From: Alitta virens
Taxonomy: Eukaryota; Annelida; Polychaeta; Phyllodocida; Nereididae
Length of the DNA: 64,000 nucleotides
NCBI GenBank assembly: GCA_932294295.1
Contig: OW028573.1
Location: 71,029,829-71,093,828, forward strand
Direction of reading: 5' to 3'
Of this stretch, positions 25,343 through 37,397 are shown in pieces. The translations under genes were made by a program, and so were the position numbers. The first letter of the stretch is position 1. Each line of letters begins with the position of its first letter. The notes under the pieces are model-generated. The model was not told the origin of the DNA. It saw only the letters and a program-made list of their open reading frames with translations, and did not search any database.

Positions 25343-28300
25343 TCACTTCAGAAGAGACACTGCATATTTCACATCAGACCAGCCGTCTAATGAAGCGATG
25401 TTTTGATGTATCTCCTGAAATGCAAATAAAAAATAAAATTACTATCACTATACCATTTCCATGACAAACCATACAGGCTAGAAATATATCCTATTAACAG
25501 CAACATGTTAATTATCAAAGACTAACCTCTACAGCTTGCAACGACTTCCCAATCTCATCTTTCTTCTGGACCAGATTGTTCCTCATAATGTCATCCTTAA
25601 GTAGCTTGGTCAGAATTGTAATATGTAATTCAGTCCTTTTCAAGTTGGTGGCATCTGTGAAAGCAATAAAACCTTACATAACATATACATGCCATGTCAA
25701 AGTTCAATTTATATTCAATAAATATTTTGCCTGACATTTTGTTTTTACATACCACTGAACAGAATTAATGTTGTAACTGTACTTACTGCATTCAAATGCC
25801 GAGCGCTGATTGGCTGCTGGTCGAAGAAGCTCAAAAATAGTGATAGTTATGCTCTGACCATGGGCATAGTGCCCGAGGCTGTTACACACTTGCAATCAAT
25901 GATCATATGCTAAGTTCAAGGCACACTACTGGGGTCACAAGTGAATTAAATCAGAAACTTTAATGCATGGTGACAGTGTGATAAAAGTATACATACTCAT
26001 GATATGGTGTAGTTCTTTCTGCAACACCATCTCACAGGCTGCTCTAGAATTTTGCAGGAATTCTTCACACTGGTTAGTAAGGGACAGATTAGCTTGAACG
26101 CTTGTGTCTTGGCTGTTTGAGACACAACTTTCACTCCCTCCGAAAACATAATGTAAGCAAGAAGATGCCAAGTCAGCTGAAGTTTGCAGACGTTGTTCTC
26201 CCAATTCATAGCCATGTCGCATTATATTGACGAGAGTGCAGAACACAGAGCATGCCAGATCATCTGGTAGAGTGTTCAATTTTACCTGCAAATAATGACA
26301 AACATTGAGGACATAGAACAAAATGTCCCTCTCTCAACACACTTTCCCATGTATGTATTCTAATGGCCTCAATAGAGAGGGGTTCTTATGACCTAAGCTT
26401 GGGTGTTTCAACTGTTAATCCCAAGAGGTTCACCACAATTCTGATAACATCAGAAAACAACATGTAAAATAAATAATTGGCCATTATGACCTTGAAAGTA
26501 CTGAAAATTACATCTCTTAATTTCTCAGAAAGTATTTAGGATTCTTATTTTATTTTTTCGCTTATCTTTAACCAATTTGTTGTTGGTAGAAATTCATGGG
26601 GCTGTTCCTGTTTCAGGTTGTGTGCTAAGAAGAAAGATATGAGAGGACAGCAGAGATTGAAACACTCGCCCTACCTCATAATTCTTTCACAAATGCAGTA
26701 GCCAAAGTGTGACAATTTGGCAAATTTACATTGGATTCCAAAAGGGGCAGTTTAAAGGGATGATTCCCTTTAACTCAACTGATGGCAATTGGATCTATAC
26801 CAAAAAGTGACATATTTAATAAGAATCACATGATGTATATTGTATGATATGTCAACATTATTTGCTAAATATCCATGTCAAGTAATTTTCATAATTGCTG
26901 TCAATTTCAATTCCTAGTTCTGGGCCTGTGGTTCCCCTAAGTGCAACTTCTGCATGATCTCGCACAATTTTGTGCTGGAACGGGATTGTACCTAAGAGGC
27001 CCTGTTATCAAGAATTGTTGTCTTACCAGGGTGTCCAATAGGGCACCAATGACAGCGTCCCACACCATCGCTTCATTGGGTACTTGGATGAGGATACCAG
27101 CAAGCACCTGCAAATAGTCGTGATGTGCTTAACACAAGTTAACAGTTGAATACAGTTGTATGCAAAAGTTTGGGCACTCCTCTGACATCACAGATTTTTT
27201 GATTGTATCGCTTTAAGGATGAATCACAGCAACATGCCAGTCATTATTTAAATAGTGAAAGGAAGCTGTTAGGTTGCTTTTCAGACAATAATTCTTGAGA
27301 AAGCTGTATTTACTTTTGAAAGTGATATAATCATTAATGCTGTGATGTTAGAGATGTGCCCAAACTTTTGCATACAACTGTATGCTAATTGTAGATAATA
27401 CAGTGTATAATCAAACTTCCACAAATTCACTTCCTTACTTCTGTAACTTGTGATTGCCTCTGCAGTTTGTCAAGAGATGCAACTTTAATTGAAAATCTTG
27501 AGATGTGGCTGTCACTGTGTGTTGATTCTTGTAGGGCCCTTAGATCAGAAGCACTGTAACCTTAAATTAAAACACCAAATGATTAATACAACTATGTTTT
27601 TTGGTTACCTCAAATTATTAATACATTGTACCTAGTTTTACCTACCGAACAAGCATGATGTCAAACACGACAAGAAATCCTCTGATGCCTGTCGGCTGTC
27701 ATTGGAGTGAGACCTTATTACAATAAAATAAACATAATCACCATTAATGATAGATCTTTCTGGCATTACACACATGAATCACATTCATTCACGCAGAGGT
27801 CACACTTACCTGTAGATAATAACCTGGAAAAGATATTTGAGGTTGGTGGCAGACAGAAGTCCATCTTGACAAAGTTTGGTGATAATCATAAAATGAGTCC
27901 TGCTCAAATGTGGTAGATGCGTCAGAAGTTCGATTATGCTTTTGTTAATCTCCTCCATGCCTGGTGCAATAAGATCTGAAGAACAAATAAGGTATGCTAA
28001 TTATTAGCTATTATTATTGTAAAGACATTAATACAACTTGAAATTCATCGGTACTCATTAAAAGTTCTTCCACATGGAAATATATATCTGCAATGACCCT
28101 ACCTAATATTTTCAAGCTGTTTGTCTGAAAGGATGCCCGAAATTCTGGAAGATAGAGACAAGCTAAAACCTTCATGACCTTTATCAGTTTCAAGGTCACT
28201 GAGTCAGATTGGCCATTCACTTCACCAAGATGTTGTGGCAGTACAGTCATCCATTTCCTCACATTTGTAAGCCTAATTATCAAAAAATTTATCATTTCAA

Positions 28301-31300
28301 ATCGCAGGGAAAGAACGTAATTAATTCACCCTATTTTCATAGACTGAGGACACCTTACACCTACCACAGGTTGACCGTGTTCTTCTCTATGCAAGTTAAG
28401 AAAAAATCCAGGATGACTGCCTTATCACCATCTCTTGTCCTTTTATGTATATAGAGCTGTAACACCATTCCCATAACCTCATCTTCGTCATCTGAAATTT
28501 GGATGATCACAACAAAGTTACATTACGTACAAGTACATGATTGAACGCTCTGGTATTTCGTACCAATTATCAGTGAAAAATCAAAAAAAATTAAAAACAT
28601 AGAAAATAGAGGAAGTCCATATAATTTAGCACAGTGCTACCTCAGTTTTGTTAATATGTTTTCTCATATATATTTCTTAACCATATAATTTAGTACAGTA
28701 CTGCCGATTTCAGTTTTACTAATATGCTTCCTAAAGATTACCAATGACCGTACATAACGTAAATAGTATTTAGAAAATCAGTTATCAACTTTCATCACGA
28801 CTTACATTTCTCCAATGGCAGTTTTAATAAAGTAGACACAGTGTTCAAAGCGGAATGCAACTGATCTGTGGATAAATGGCCTCGCTGAGACACTTGCACT
28901 AAGTAGTGTGTAATATCAGAGAACCATTTGCAGTCTTCCTTAATATTTCTTTTGACAAAATGACTCATAACATCACAGACACACAGGTTTATTGAAAGAC
29001 AGGATACCTGAAATGAAAAGACAACAATCAGTAGGTCTGTGGCATAACGCAAGCAGAGCTATATTATTACCTAAATCTGATATTCATTTGCAAGTTAGGC
29101 CACACTTATTCCATCTTTAGCATTGTTTAGCTTCTCAGATTTTCTCTGACATGACAACTTGTAAGGGTTAGTTGGTTGGTCAAAAATTCAAATATGAAAT
29201 AAAATTTCATATATAGATTAAATAACATTGCGATCTATCATTTCGTTTTATGTTGGCACATTTCTCATCATATCGGGGGATCTGAGAAACATTTGTTGTG
29301 GTCAACTAGGGTTGTAGTGAATTACAGTCAAAGTCTCAGGGCTCAACAACGTTGAAACGCCTTGGTATCATGCATATTTTGCTGTCATATGATAATGAGT
29401 CCCACACCTCATTGATTGCTTTAAGAAAATCCCTGGGAATTCCAGGCACTTCGCGTGATCTGAACGAAGTAAAAACGCAAATATGGTGTCCGTCTGATGA
29501 TTGAAACTAACTCGCGATTATTTCAGAGGCTAAAAAAATATTAATCATTGACTTGCTGATCGCATCGACTTTCAGGATTTGAAGCTAAAGTCTTAGTCTT
29601 CATACAGGTAAGATTTAATAATACAGTCACCCACCAGAAATATTTTTGCAGCACTGAAAAGAATCGTTTTCAGAGCTCCCCCATTTTGGAGTGCAGTTCA
29701 CCACAACCCCTGTTGACCACAACTGGAGAAAGATAAGATTACACCGTTTTGAGCCTACCTGAGGGGTATCTTTCTTGTTTTTTCCCTTCTTTTTGCCCTG
29801 GACTGGTTGATGTGCGGCGAAAGGAAAATGTGTCATGAAATACTGCACAAATTCCTTCATGAACCTGGTCCTCATCCATTCTATCTACAAATTTAAGATA
29901 GAAACACTTACAACATTTCTTTCTTGATACAAAGATGCAATAGCAAAGCTGTAAAGGCCAGAAAACATTACATTTGAAAGCATTTCCTTTTTACTCAATT
30001 CATCACAGTTATAATAGATGGTCACACATTGCACTTACATTTTCTGATGACGTTCTTCCCAAATTTTGTTGAATTAGCAAAATGATACTGAGAATCGTTG
30101 ATAAAGTTGCCAGTGCATCTGTTGGCATTGCATTTCCTGTAAACCAAAAAATAAGCATTCACCTCGACCTAGCTAGATAAAAATAAAAGTTAGGATTGAA
30201 AGAAAGATGTTTTTCCACAAACCTGGTGTGTCGGCAGCCACTTGAGCAGGCCCAATTTCTACCCAACACTGCAGCAACAAAGGAATCAACATTTCAATGA
30301 AGGTTCTAGAATGGAGGTCCTCTGTTTGCTCATCCTCACTGTGCTCTTTATGGCTCCTAAAATTCATGGTTAATGGTCAGAGTGAAGCAAAATGTAATCT
30401 ATTTATGATCTTTTCTTTCCTTTTTTTTTTGGGTTTAATGCAGGTTAGTGGACCATTTATGACCATATTTGGTGTCCACCGAATATGAAATAATGTCACT
30501 TTTTTTTAATAAGTTTGAAGTTCTGGCACAATTATAATAACATATGTGTAGAATAGCGGGGGTTAGAAAAAGTAAAAATAAACTGAAAATGTATTGTCAG
30601 GAATGTGATTGATCAGTGATAAAAAAAACCGGAAAATGTCAGGATGAACGAAAAAAAGCCAAAAAATTTAATTTGTACATATCACAAGGGTCAATTTCAC
30701 ATGCCAAAAAAACCGGATTTCCGGAAAAAAACGGAAAAATCACATCCCTGATTGTGTTCTTACCGTGAATATGAAAACCGCCGTCCTTTTATTTTTGACG
30801 TTATACATTGAATTCAAGCATTTGACGCTATGTGCTTGGTAGCGAGGCTCACTAAATATGGTCATAAATCTGGGTCCACTATACTGCACTTTTTCCTCTT
30901 CTTTTTTTCTTTCAAATAATGACAAAGTAATCTACAATGAGGCTGATATTACTTTATCCAAAAAAATATAAAATTACCTGCTAATAACAGTAACTCCACA
31001 CATCCACTTGCTGCTGAACTGTGACAATCGGAAAAATCACATCCCTGATTGTGTTCTTACCGTGAATATGAAAACCGCCGTCCTTTTATTTTTGACGTTA
31101 TACATTGAATTCAAGCATTTGACGCTATGTGCTTGGTAGCGAGGCTCACTAAATATGGTCATAAATCTGGGTCCACTATACTGCACTTTTTCCTCTTCTT
31201 TTTTTCTTTCAAATAATGACAAAGTAATCTACAATGAGGCTGATATTACTTTATCCAAAAAAATATAAAATTACCTGCTAATAACAGTAACTCCACACAT

Positions 31301-33314
31301 CCACTTGCTGCTGAACTGTGACAATCGGAAAAATCACATCCCTGATTGTGTTCTTACCGTGAATATGAAAACCGCCGTCCTTTTATTTTTGACGTTATAC
31401 ATTGAATTCAAGCATTTGACGCTATGTGCTTGGTAGCGAGGCTCACTAAATATGGTCATAAATCTGGGTCCACTATACTGCACTTTTTCCTCTTCTTTTT
31501 TTCTTTCAAATAATGACAAAGTAATCTACAATGAGGCTGATATTACTTTATCCAAAAAAATATAAAATTACCTGCTAATAACAGTAACTCCACACATCCA
31601 CTTGCTGCTGAACTGTGACAATCGGAAAAATCACATCCCTGATTGTGTTCTTACCGTGAATATGAAAACCGCCGTCCTTTTATTTTTGACGTTATACATT
31701 GAATTCAAGCATTTGACGCTATGTGCTTGGTAGCGAGGCTCACTAAATATGGTCATAAATCTGGGTCCACTATACTGCACTTTTTCCTCTTCTTTTTTTC
31801 TTTTAAATAATGACAAAGTAATCTACAATGAGGCTGATATTACTTTATCCAAAAAAATATAAAATTACCTGCTAATAACAGTAACTCCACACATCCACTT
31901 GCTGCTGAACTGTGACAATGGCACATATTCATTTACATCTCCGGATATCCAGGACTTCGTGTGGACCTTGTTCATCTCTTCAGAATGCTGACCACAAGAT
32001 ATGGCCATCATGAAACTATGTAACCTTTCCAAAACCTGAAACAATACACATTGAGTGAACGTCATTTCATTGGCATCTGAAAATTATCTTGAGTTACGAT
32101 GAATTGACTGCCCTCTGCCGTTCATATTTCTTCCATTATCATATGATTATTAAACAATGAATTACTCACCTTCATTCTCCACTTTTGTCCAGTTAGCTTG
32201 CTACTTGGATTGACAATGAGTCGACGTGTGGATGATCCCGCCTCTTTGCCTTTCCTTGAAATCTGATCAATGAAGCATTGCATGAGTTTGTTGTTACTGG
32301 CAGTCACAAGTTGTGGATAATGCTTTAGCAATAAATCCATCAGCTGCAGAGAATCGATTTGAATGTCATCTTGAATGTGCGTCATGGCACATCGGAGATG
32401 TGCAGATAGGACTGGAAAGAATGGCTTGATCTGACCAGCAGGGACATTCTCAAAAAGAGCCTTGAAGAAACGGTTCACCGCTTGCCTCACTGTACCTTCT
32501 TTATCCAGATAAAGTGGAGTGACCTTCTCGACGAGACGTGACAGATGAGCAGATACAATCTCTGGATGATTGCAAACCAGTTCGCGTAATCCTGACACAG
32601 CATCTTGTCTTGCCGATATGTTATAATGCTGACAGTGGCTCAACAGATCCTGCAACATTAATTTACAAACATTTACTAGTTACTACAAATTGTGACACAA
32701 GAAAATGTTATATACCTGTATACATAGGATTTCCTACTTTAGTGAGTATCAATGGCCATGATACATATAGTGTATCTACCCCTATTTACAACTCACATCA
32801 TGGCTATGTTACTCTCTCTAATTAACATTCATAATAAAGTCCATTCTTAAACTTAATAAGCATTTCTAAATGCTGGTACTGAAAGAGGTAGGAATCTTGC
32901 AAACCAGGAAAATTACACTCAACTACAGAGGTCCGTCAAAACAGTAACTGTTTACACCATTTGGTCTGGATGTTTAATTTTTGAATTTCAACATGTTGCA
33001 TGCCCACATAAACCCTCTTCAAGATTCAAGAATCCATTTTTTTCACTTTATGACCGAACAGTCAGTTATTCCCAACAGCTGTATATTACATATTTCTCAC
33101 ACACTGGTCTGAAGATTAAACTTACAGCTATGGTCTGCTTGCGTCTAGTGGTTGCCTCATTGGTGTCTTGCTTGATCTGCTCTCTTATTTGAATGCTCTT
33201 TGATTTGAAAGCAGTCTTTGTTTCATTCAGTCCCTTCGGCAGCTTTTTTCCAACTTTAATTTTCACTTTCTGGAAGTCCTGGTGCTTAGCTTTGGTTCTT
33301 CGACTCTTGGCCAT
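25343..33314 (-). CDS. TEX10: TEX10 (Ipi1-like subunit of the rixosome / Rix1 complex), complete, 905 residues
   Basis: TEX10 works with PELP1, WDR18, SENP3, LAS1L and NOL9 in late 60S ribosome assembly and rRNA ITS2 processing. The N-terminus MAKSRRTKAKHQDFQKVKIK is the basic Ipi1/TEX10 signature. Exon 2 encodes HEAT-like helices (VSGLRELVCNHPEIVSAHLS, YLDKEGTVRQAVNRFFKAL). Exons: 33126-33314, 32170-32649, 31869-32035, 30223-30356, 30039-30136, 29759-29884, 28806-29007, 28365-28491, 28103-28272, 27810-27975, 27642-27713, 27439-27553, 27027-27107, 25997-26285, 25787-25888, 25527-25654, 25343-25414. Phase is intact. The length is close to the human 929. The donor at 27641 was chosen over one four bases earlier because only it keeps the frame. 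The intron after exon 3 carries a transposon and a tandem array. The last three exons are short and less conserved, so the exact C-terminus is less certain. Confidence 0.92.
27153..27380. mobile_element. 228-bp MITE with TA duplication, Tc1/mariner-like, in a TEX10 intron
   Basis: Both ends carry CAGTTGTATGCAAAAGTTTG in inverted orientation, continuing into GGGCAC and a mirrored ACATCACAG. The element is flanked by TA at 27151-27152 and 27381-27382, the target preference of Tc1/mariner transposases. No open frame is present, so it is non-autonomous. Confidence 0.9.
28630..28735. repeat. Degenerate two-copy tandem repeat in a TEX10 intron
   Basis: CCATATAATTTAGCACAGTG ... CAGTTTTGTTAATATG is followed by CCATATAATTTAGTACAGTA ... 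CAGTTTTACTAATATG, about 65-75 bp apart. Confidence 0.6.
29295..29723. mobile_element. 429-bp MITE with roughly 30-bp inverted ends in TEX10 intron 6
   Basis: Left end GTTGTGGTCAAC then GGGTTGTAGTGAA. The right end is the reverse complement (TTCACCACAACCCC then GTTGACCACAAC). No open frame, and no obvious target duplication. It fills most of the intron between 29008 and 29758. Confidence 0.8.
30430..30898. mobile_element. MITE family A, copy in TEX10 intron 3, interrupted by another element
   Basis: Reads in opposite orientation to the FIG4 copy. It begins GGGTTTAATGCAG-GTTAGTGGACC, passes CATATTTGGTGTCC, is broken at 30598-30750, resumes with GTGAATATGAAAACCGCCG and TACATTGAATTCAAGC, and ends GGGTCCACTATACTGCAC near 30888. 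The part after the break lies inside the 297-bp tandem array. Confidence 0.8.
30598..30750. mobile_element. MITE family B nested in family A
   Basis: Inverted ends CAGGAATGTGATT and AATCACATCCCTG. ATTGT directly flanks both ends (30593-30597 and 30751-30755). Removing this block rejoins the family A sequence as seen in the FIG4 copy. CAG...CTG ends resemble hAT elements, although the visible duplication is 5 bp and not the usual 8. The interior has repeated AACCGGAAAA and CCGGATTTCCGG words. Confidence 0.75.
30732..31919. repeat. Four tandem 297-bp copies including the 3' end of TEX10 exon 3 and its splice donor
   Basis: Copies start at 30732, 31029, 31326 and 31623. They look nearly identical; the difference I see is TTTTAAATAATG in place of TTTCAAATAATG in the last copy. 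Each contains the right end of MITE B, the right part of MITE A, 100 bp of intron and the last 51 bases of TEX10 exon 3 with its GTAA donor. Only the copy at 31623-31919 is joined to the rest of the real exon. The other three are orphan exon ends downstream in the intron, with no matching acceptor. The near-identity indicates recent expansion or homogenisation, or an assembly effect. Confidence 0.92.
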
Positions 33315-33415
33315 TTTCTGAAGGAAGAAATTTTAAATGGTAACGTTTTGTATAAACCTTTTCGTGCACACATCAAGTCGTCAACTACAACCAGGGACGG
33401 CGGAACGTCTCCTGG

Positions 33416-33925
33416 ACTGGGGGAGGGAGTAGAGTCAAAACGGCCAACGACCATAACGGCCACTCCCCATAACGGCCAACTAGCCAAATTTGTTTTGATC
33501 ATGAAAATCCAGATATTATATAAATTATTAATATTTCGTTGTTGTTGTTGTTTCTGAAAATAATCCAACTGGGATGAAAATTGCATGTTCCATATGCTTT
33601 CTCATTCATCTATCTTATATTATAGATCATGTATACATCTATAGCCTATATGACTTACTTAATTGTATATATTTCATTTTATGTAAATTATGAAATATAT
33701 ACAATTAAGTAATTCATATAGGCTAGATGTATATGTATATAGTATAGAATAAGATAGATGGTTGAGAAAGAATATAAAGCTGCAAATAGTACAATTGGCC
33801 GTTTTGGTAGGTGGCCGTTTTATCCTTTGGCCGTCTTGGTATGGTGGCCGTTTTTGCGATTGGCCGTCTTGGTATATTGGCCGTTTTATATTTGGCCGTT
33901 TTGACCAGACCCCTGGGGGAGCACC
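33416..33925. mobile_element. Palindromic foldback MITE with arrays of GGCCGTTTT, upstream of TEX10
   Basis: The left arm has three AACGGCC words starting at GTCAAAACGGCC (33434). The right arm has seven GGCCGTTTT or GGCCGTCTT words ending GGCCGTTTTGAC (33905). The centre is a near-perfect palindrome: 33597-33677 (CTTTCTCATTCATCTATCTT ...) mirrors 33690-33770 (... AAGATAGATGGTTGAGAAAG). No coding capacity. It starts about 100 bases 5' of the TEX10 start codon, so it may overlap the promoter. Confidence 0.8.
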
Positions 33926-34539
33926 AGTGAGGGGAAATGTCATGAACGTAAGAGACAGCTGAAGGGGCACGTCAAAATATAGAACCAAACTCTGTGACAC
34001 CTTTTTGATAATACATGGACAGTGATAACCCGGTGACAACACAGTTTCAACACAGCTACAAGTCACTGGGTCGCGGGTATTCGTGGCACCTCAGGCACCT
34101 CGACCGCTGAATGTTCTGCTACTGATTGCCTTGTTCATGCCGATCCCGTCAAGACGTATACATTTACCCAATGACTGCTTCCACAGTATTATACTCAAAT
34201 CTGAGGTTGGATACTCAAAGTTATAACTCTTACTCAAGAGCACTTAAGTGGTAATAACTTTAACAACAATACTAACACATCATGTGATGTAGCGTTTTAA
34301 CGCGTTATTACACAGAAACAAATTCCCTGGAACACGAAATTACCTTAACTTTGCGATTTAACTACCCCTTGCAGATCCACATGTCATTTCCATCCGCACA
34401 TGTTTCGAGGTTCATATCACTCACCTGTGTGAGCAGTCATACTGGGCACCCCGGGTGCCCACTGGGCTGACGCAGTCGGCACCCGTCCAGGGAGCAATTA
34501 GTTTTTAAAAAGCGAGGATTAGAGGAAACCTAGTGGGCA

Positions 34540-36365
34540 CCATGGGACCCAATGGGATACCCAAAATGCAGAGAGGAGGTGAGGAGAACCAGTGGGATAC
34601 TCATAGGCACAGTGGGATACCTCATAACCTTGGGGGACCCCACTTAGAATGAGGAGGCGAGGAGACCCAGTGGGATACCCATAAAGGTAGTGGGACCCTC
34701 TCCCAGATGAGGAGACGAGGAGACCCAGTGGGATACCTCATGACCTAGTGGGACCCCCTCTTACAGAGTGAGGAGGTGAGGAGACCCAGTGGGATACCTT
34801 GAGCTAGTGGAACCCCCCATCTCACAGATGAGGAGGTGAGGAAGCCCAGTGGGATACCTCATGACCTAGCTGGATCCCCTCCCACAGATGAGGAGGTGAG
34901 GAGACCCAGTGGGATACCTTAGGACCTAGTGGGACCCCCCCCCCCCACCTCACAGAGTGAGGAGGCGAGGGGACCCAGTGGGATACCTCATGACCTAGTG
35001 GGACCCTCTCTTACAGAATGAGGAGGCGAGGAGACCCAATGGGATACTTTGAACTAGTGGGAGCCCCTCTCACAGATGAGGAAGTGAGGAAGCCCAGTGG
35101 GATACCTTATGACATAGTTGGACCCCCTCTCACAGATGAGGAGGTGAGGAGACCCAGTGAGATACCTCATGACCTAGTGGGTCCCCCTCTTACAGAGGGA
35201 GGAGAAGAGGAGACCCAGTGGGATACCTCGAGCTAGTGGGACACCACTGTCACAATTGAGGAGGTGAGGAAGCCCAGTGGGATACCTCTGGACCTAGTGG
35301 TACCCCCTAACAGAGTGAAGAAGCGAGGAGACCAGGCCAGTGGGATACCTTGAGCTAGTTCTTACTGAGTGAGGAGGTGAGGAGACCCAGTGGGATACCC
35401 CTAAAGGTAGTGGGACCCCCTTGGGATACCTTGAGCTAGTGGGCCACCCCTGTCACAGTTGAGAAGGTGAGGAATTATAAGCCCAGTGGGACACCTCAGG
35501 ACCAAGTGGGACCCCTCTTACAGAGTGAGGAGGCGAGGAGACCCAGTGGGATACCTTGAGCTAGTGGGAGCCCTTCTTACTGAGTGAGGAGGTGAGGAGA
35601 CCCAGTGGGATACCCCTAAAGGTAGTGGGACCCCCTTGGGATACCTTGAGTTAGTGGGACACCCCTGTCACAGTTGAGGAGGTGAGGAATTAAGCCCAGT
35701 GGGACACCTCAGGACCTAGTGGGACCCCTCTTACAGAGTGAGGAGGCGAGGAGACCCAGTGGGATACCTTGAGCTAGTGGGAGCCCTTCTTACTGAGTGA
35801 GGAGGTGAGGAGACCCAGTGGGATACCCCTAAAGATAGTGGGACCCCCATAGGATACCTTGAGCTAGTGGGCCCCCCTTACAGAGTGAGGAGGCGAGGAG
35901 ACCCAATGGGATACCTTTAAGGTAATGGGACCCCCTCTCACAGATGAGGAGGTGAGGAAGCCCAGTGGGATACCTCATGACCTAGTGGAACCCCCTCTTA
36001 CAGAGTGAGGAGGTGAGGAGACCTAGTGGGCTACCCCTAAGGTAGTGGGACCCCCTCTTACAGATGAGGAGACCCAGTGGGATACCCTAAGCTGCTCAGA
36101 CCTAGTGGGACCCAGAGTGAGGAGGCGAGGAGACCCAATGGGATACCCCTAAGGTAGAGGGACCCTCCTCTCTCAGATGAGGAGGCAAGGAAACCCAGTG
36201 GGCTACCCCTACAGGTAGTGGGACCCCCTCTCACAGATGAGGAGGGGAGGAGACCCAATGGGATACCCCTAAAGGTAATGGGACCCTCTTAGAGTGGAGG
36301 TGAGAAGACCCAATGGGAAGCTAGTGGGACCCTCTCTTACAGAGTGAGGAGGCGAGGAGACCCTA
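34540..36365. repeat. Left minisatellite arm, roughly 60-61-bp unit, about 28 copies
   Basis: The unit contains GAGGAGGTGAGGAGACCCAG, then TGGGATACCTCATGACCTAG and TGGGACCCCCTCTTACAGA. Units vary by indels and some blocks are repeated at a higher order (35380-35860 contains two near-identical series). Short open frames here come from the repeat period being near a multiple of three and are not genes. Confidence 0.92.
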
Positions 36366-37397
36366 ATAGACGAGGTACAGCATAGCCGTTTGCTGGCAAA
36401 TTTCATCATTGAATGCACTCCACTAGATCAGGAATGTTTGGCTGCCCAGGAGTAGGCCTCACGTTTAAAATTGTTGCACACTTTAGAGGAACCCCCCCCC
36501 CCCCCCATGAACATCGTATTATTCTCCATTGGCAATAAAGTGCAATAGTGGATTTTCACGGAAGGTGCTCTGTATTTCCACCAGGCTAAATCAGAATACT
36601 GCAATTCTATTAGCTCAAAAAGTTCCCACCCTTGGCTGTGATAGGTTGAAGCAAAGTGCATCCTAACAGCAGTACTTTTAGTGCATTTCAATGTATATTT
36701 GACACTTTATAATTTATAGTTGATGTTTGTTATTTTCTGAGAAAGTTATATTTATGGAATCAGTTAGTTATTACCTAAGATGAAGAAAGACTTATGTCCT
36801 GCTGAATTCAGGGCTGTTCAGTGAAAAGACTATATTTGCCATTCTAACTGGGAGTGCGTTAACTTACTGTTTTGCTGAACATTCCATTCAATGATTGCAA
36901 AATCTCTTTTCACAGGCTTGCATTTGCTGCCTAATGCCTGTGCTCATTTTCACTGGATATGACAGTCAAAACAGAACAGGTACAAACAGTTGAAATATTT
37001 AATTCATCTTAAAAACACTCAGTAGTGGCTCACAGGCCACAATAAAAACAGTAAAACAAGCCGTTTCCCTATCTGGTCCTGCACGTTGTAATAATAATCT
37101 CCTACAGAAATTAGACTATTTAGCTTACACTTTAAAAATGACTAAAGAACAAATTATTCACAATTGCATATTAGTGTATACATGAATATGTTCATTTATA
37201 TTGTTTATACTCTATTTTGCATTTTATCATTGTTTATAAAATTTTAATTATTTCCATTGTATAAATTTAACATAAGTTTTTAATGCTGTATCACTGAAAA
37301 TGGCATTATAGAGAATTTCTTTTTATTGGATTTGGCTCAAAATCAAATAAAGATTAAAATTTAACAATAACAACAACAACTATCATTACTACTATTT

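Noticed and set aside
26748..26778. Small palindrome TTTAAAGGGATGATTCCCTTTAA, considered as a MITE junction
   Set aside because: No inverted ends or repeat partner found around it within the window.
30740..31816. Four repeated 61-residue minus-strand frames beginning MSLFERKKEEE
   Set aside because: They are the same frame seen once in each 297-bp tandem copy and derive from MITE and intron sequence. No family match and no independent start or splice context.
33263..34066. Frames repeating KRPPYQDGQ-like peptides
   Set aside because: Produced by the GGCCGTTTT word array of the palindromic MITE.
35018..35236. Repeated frame with LVGPPLTDEEVRRPSGIP units
   Set aside because: Arises because several minisatellite units are 60 bp; neighbouring units shift frame and stop. 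Not a gene.
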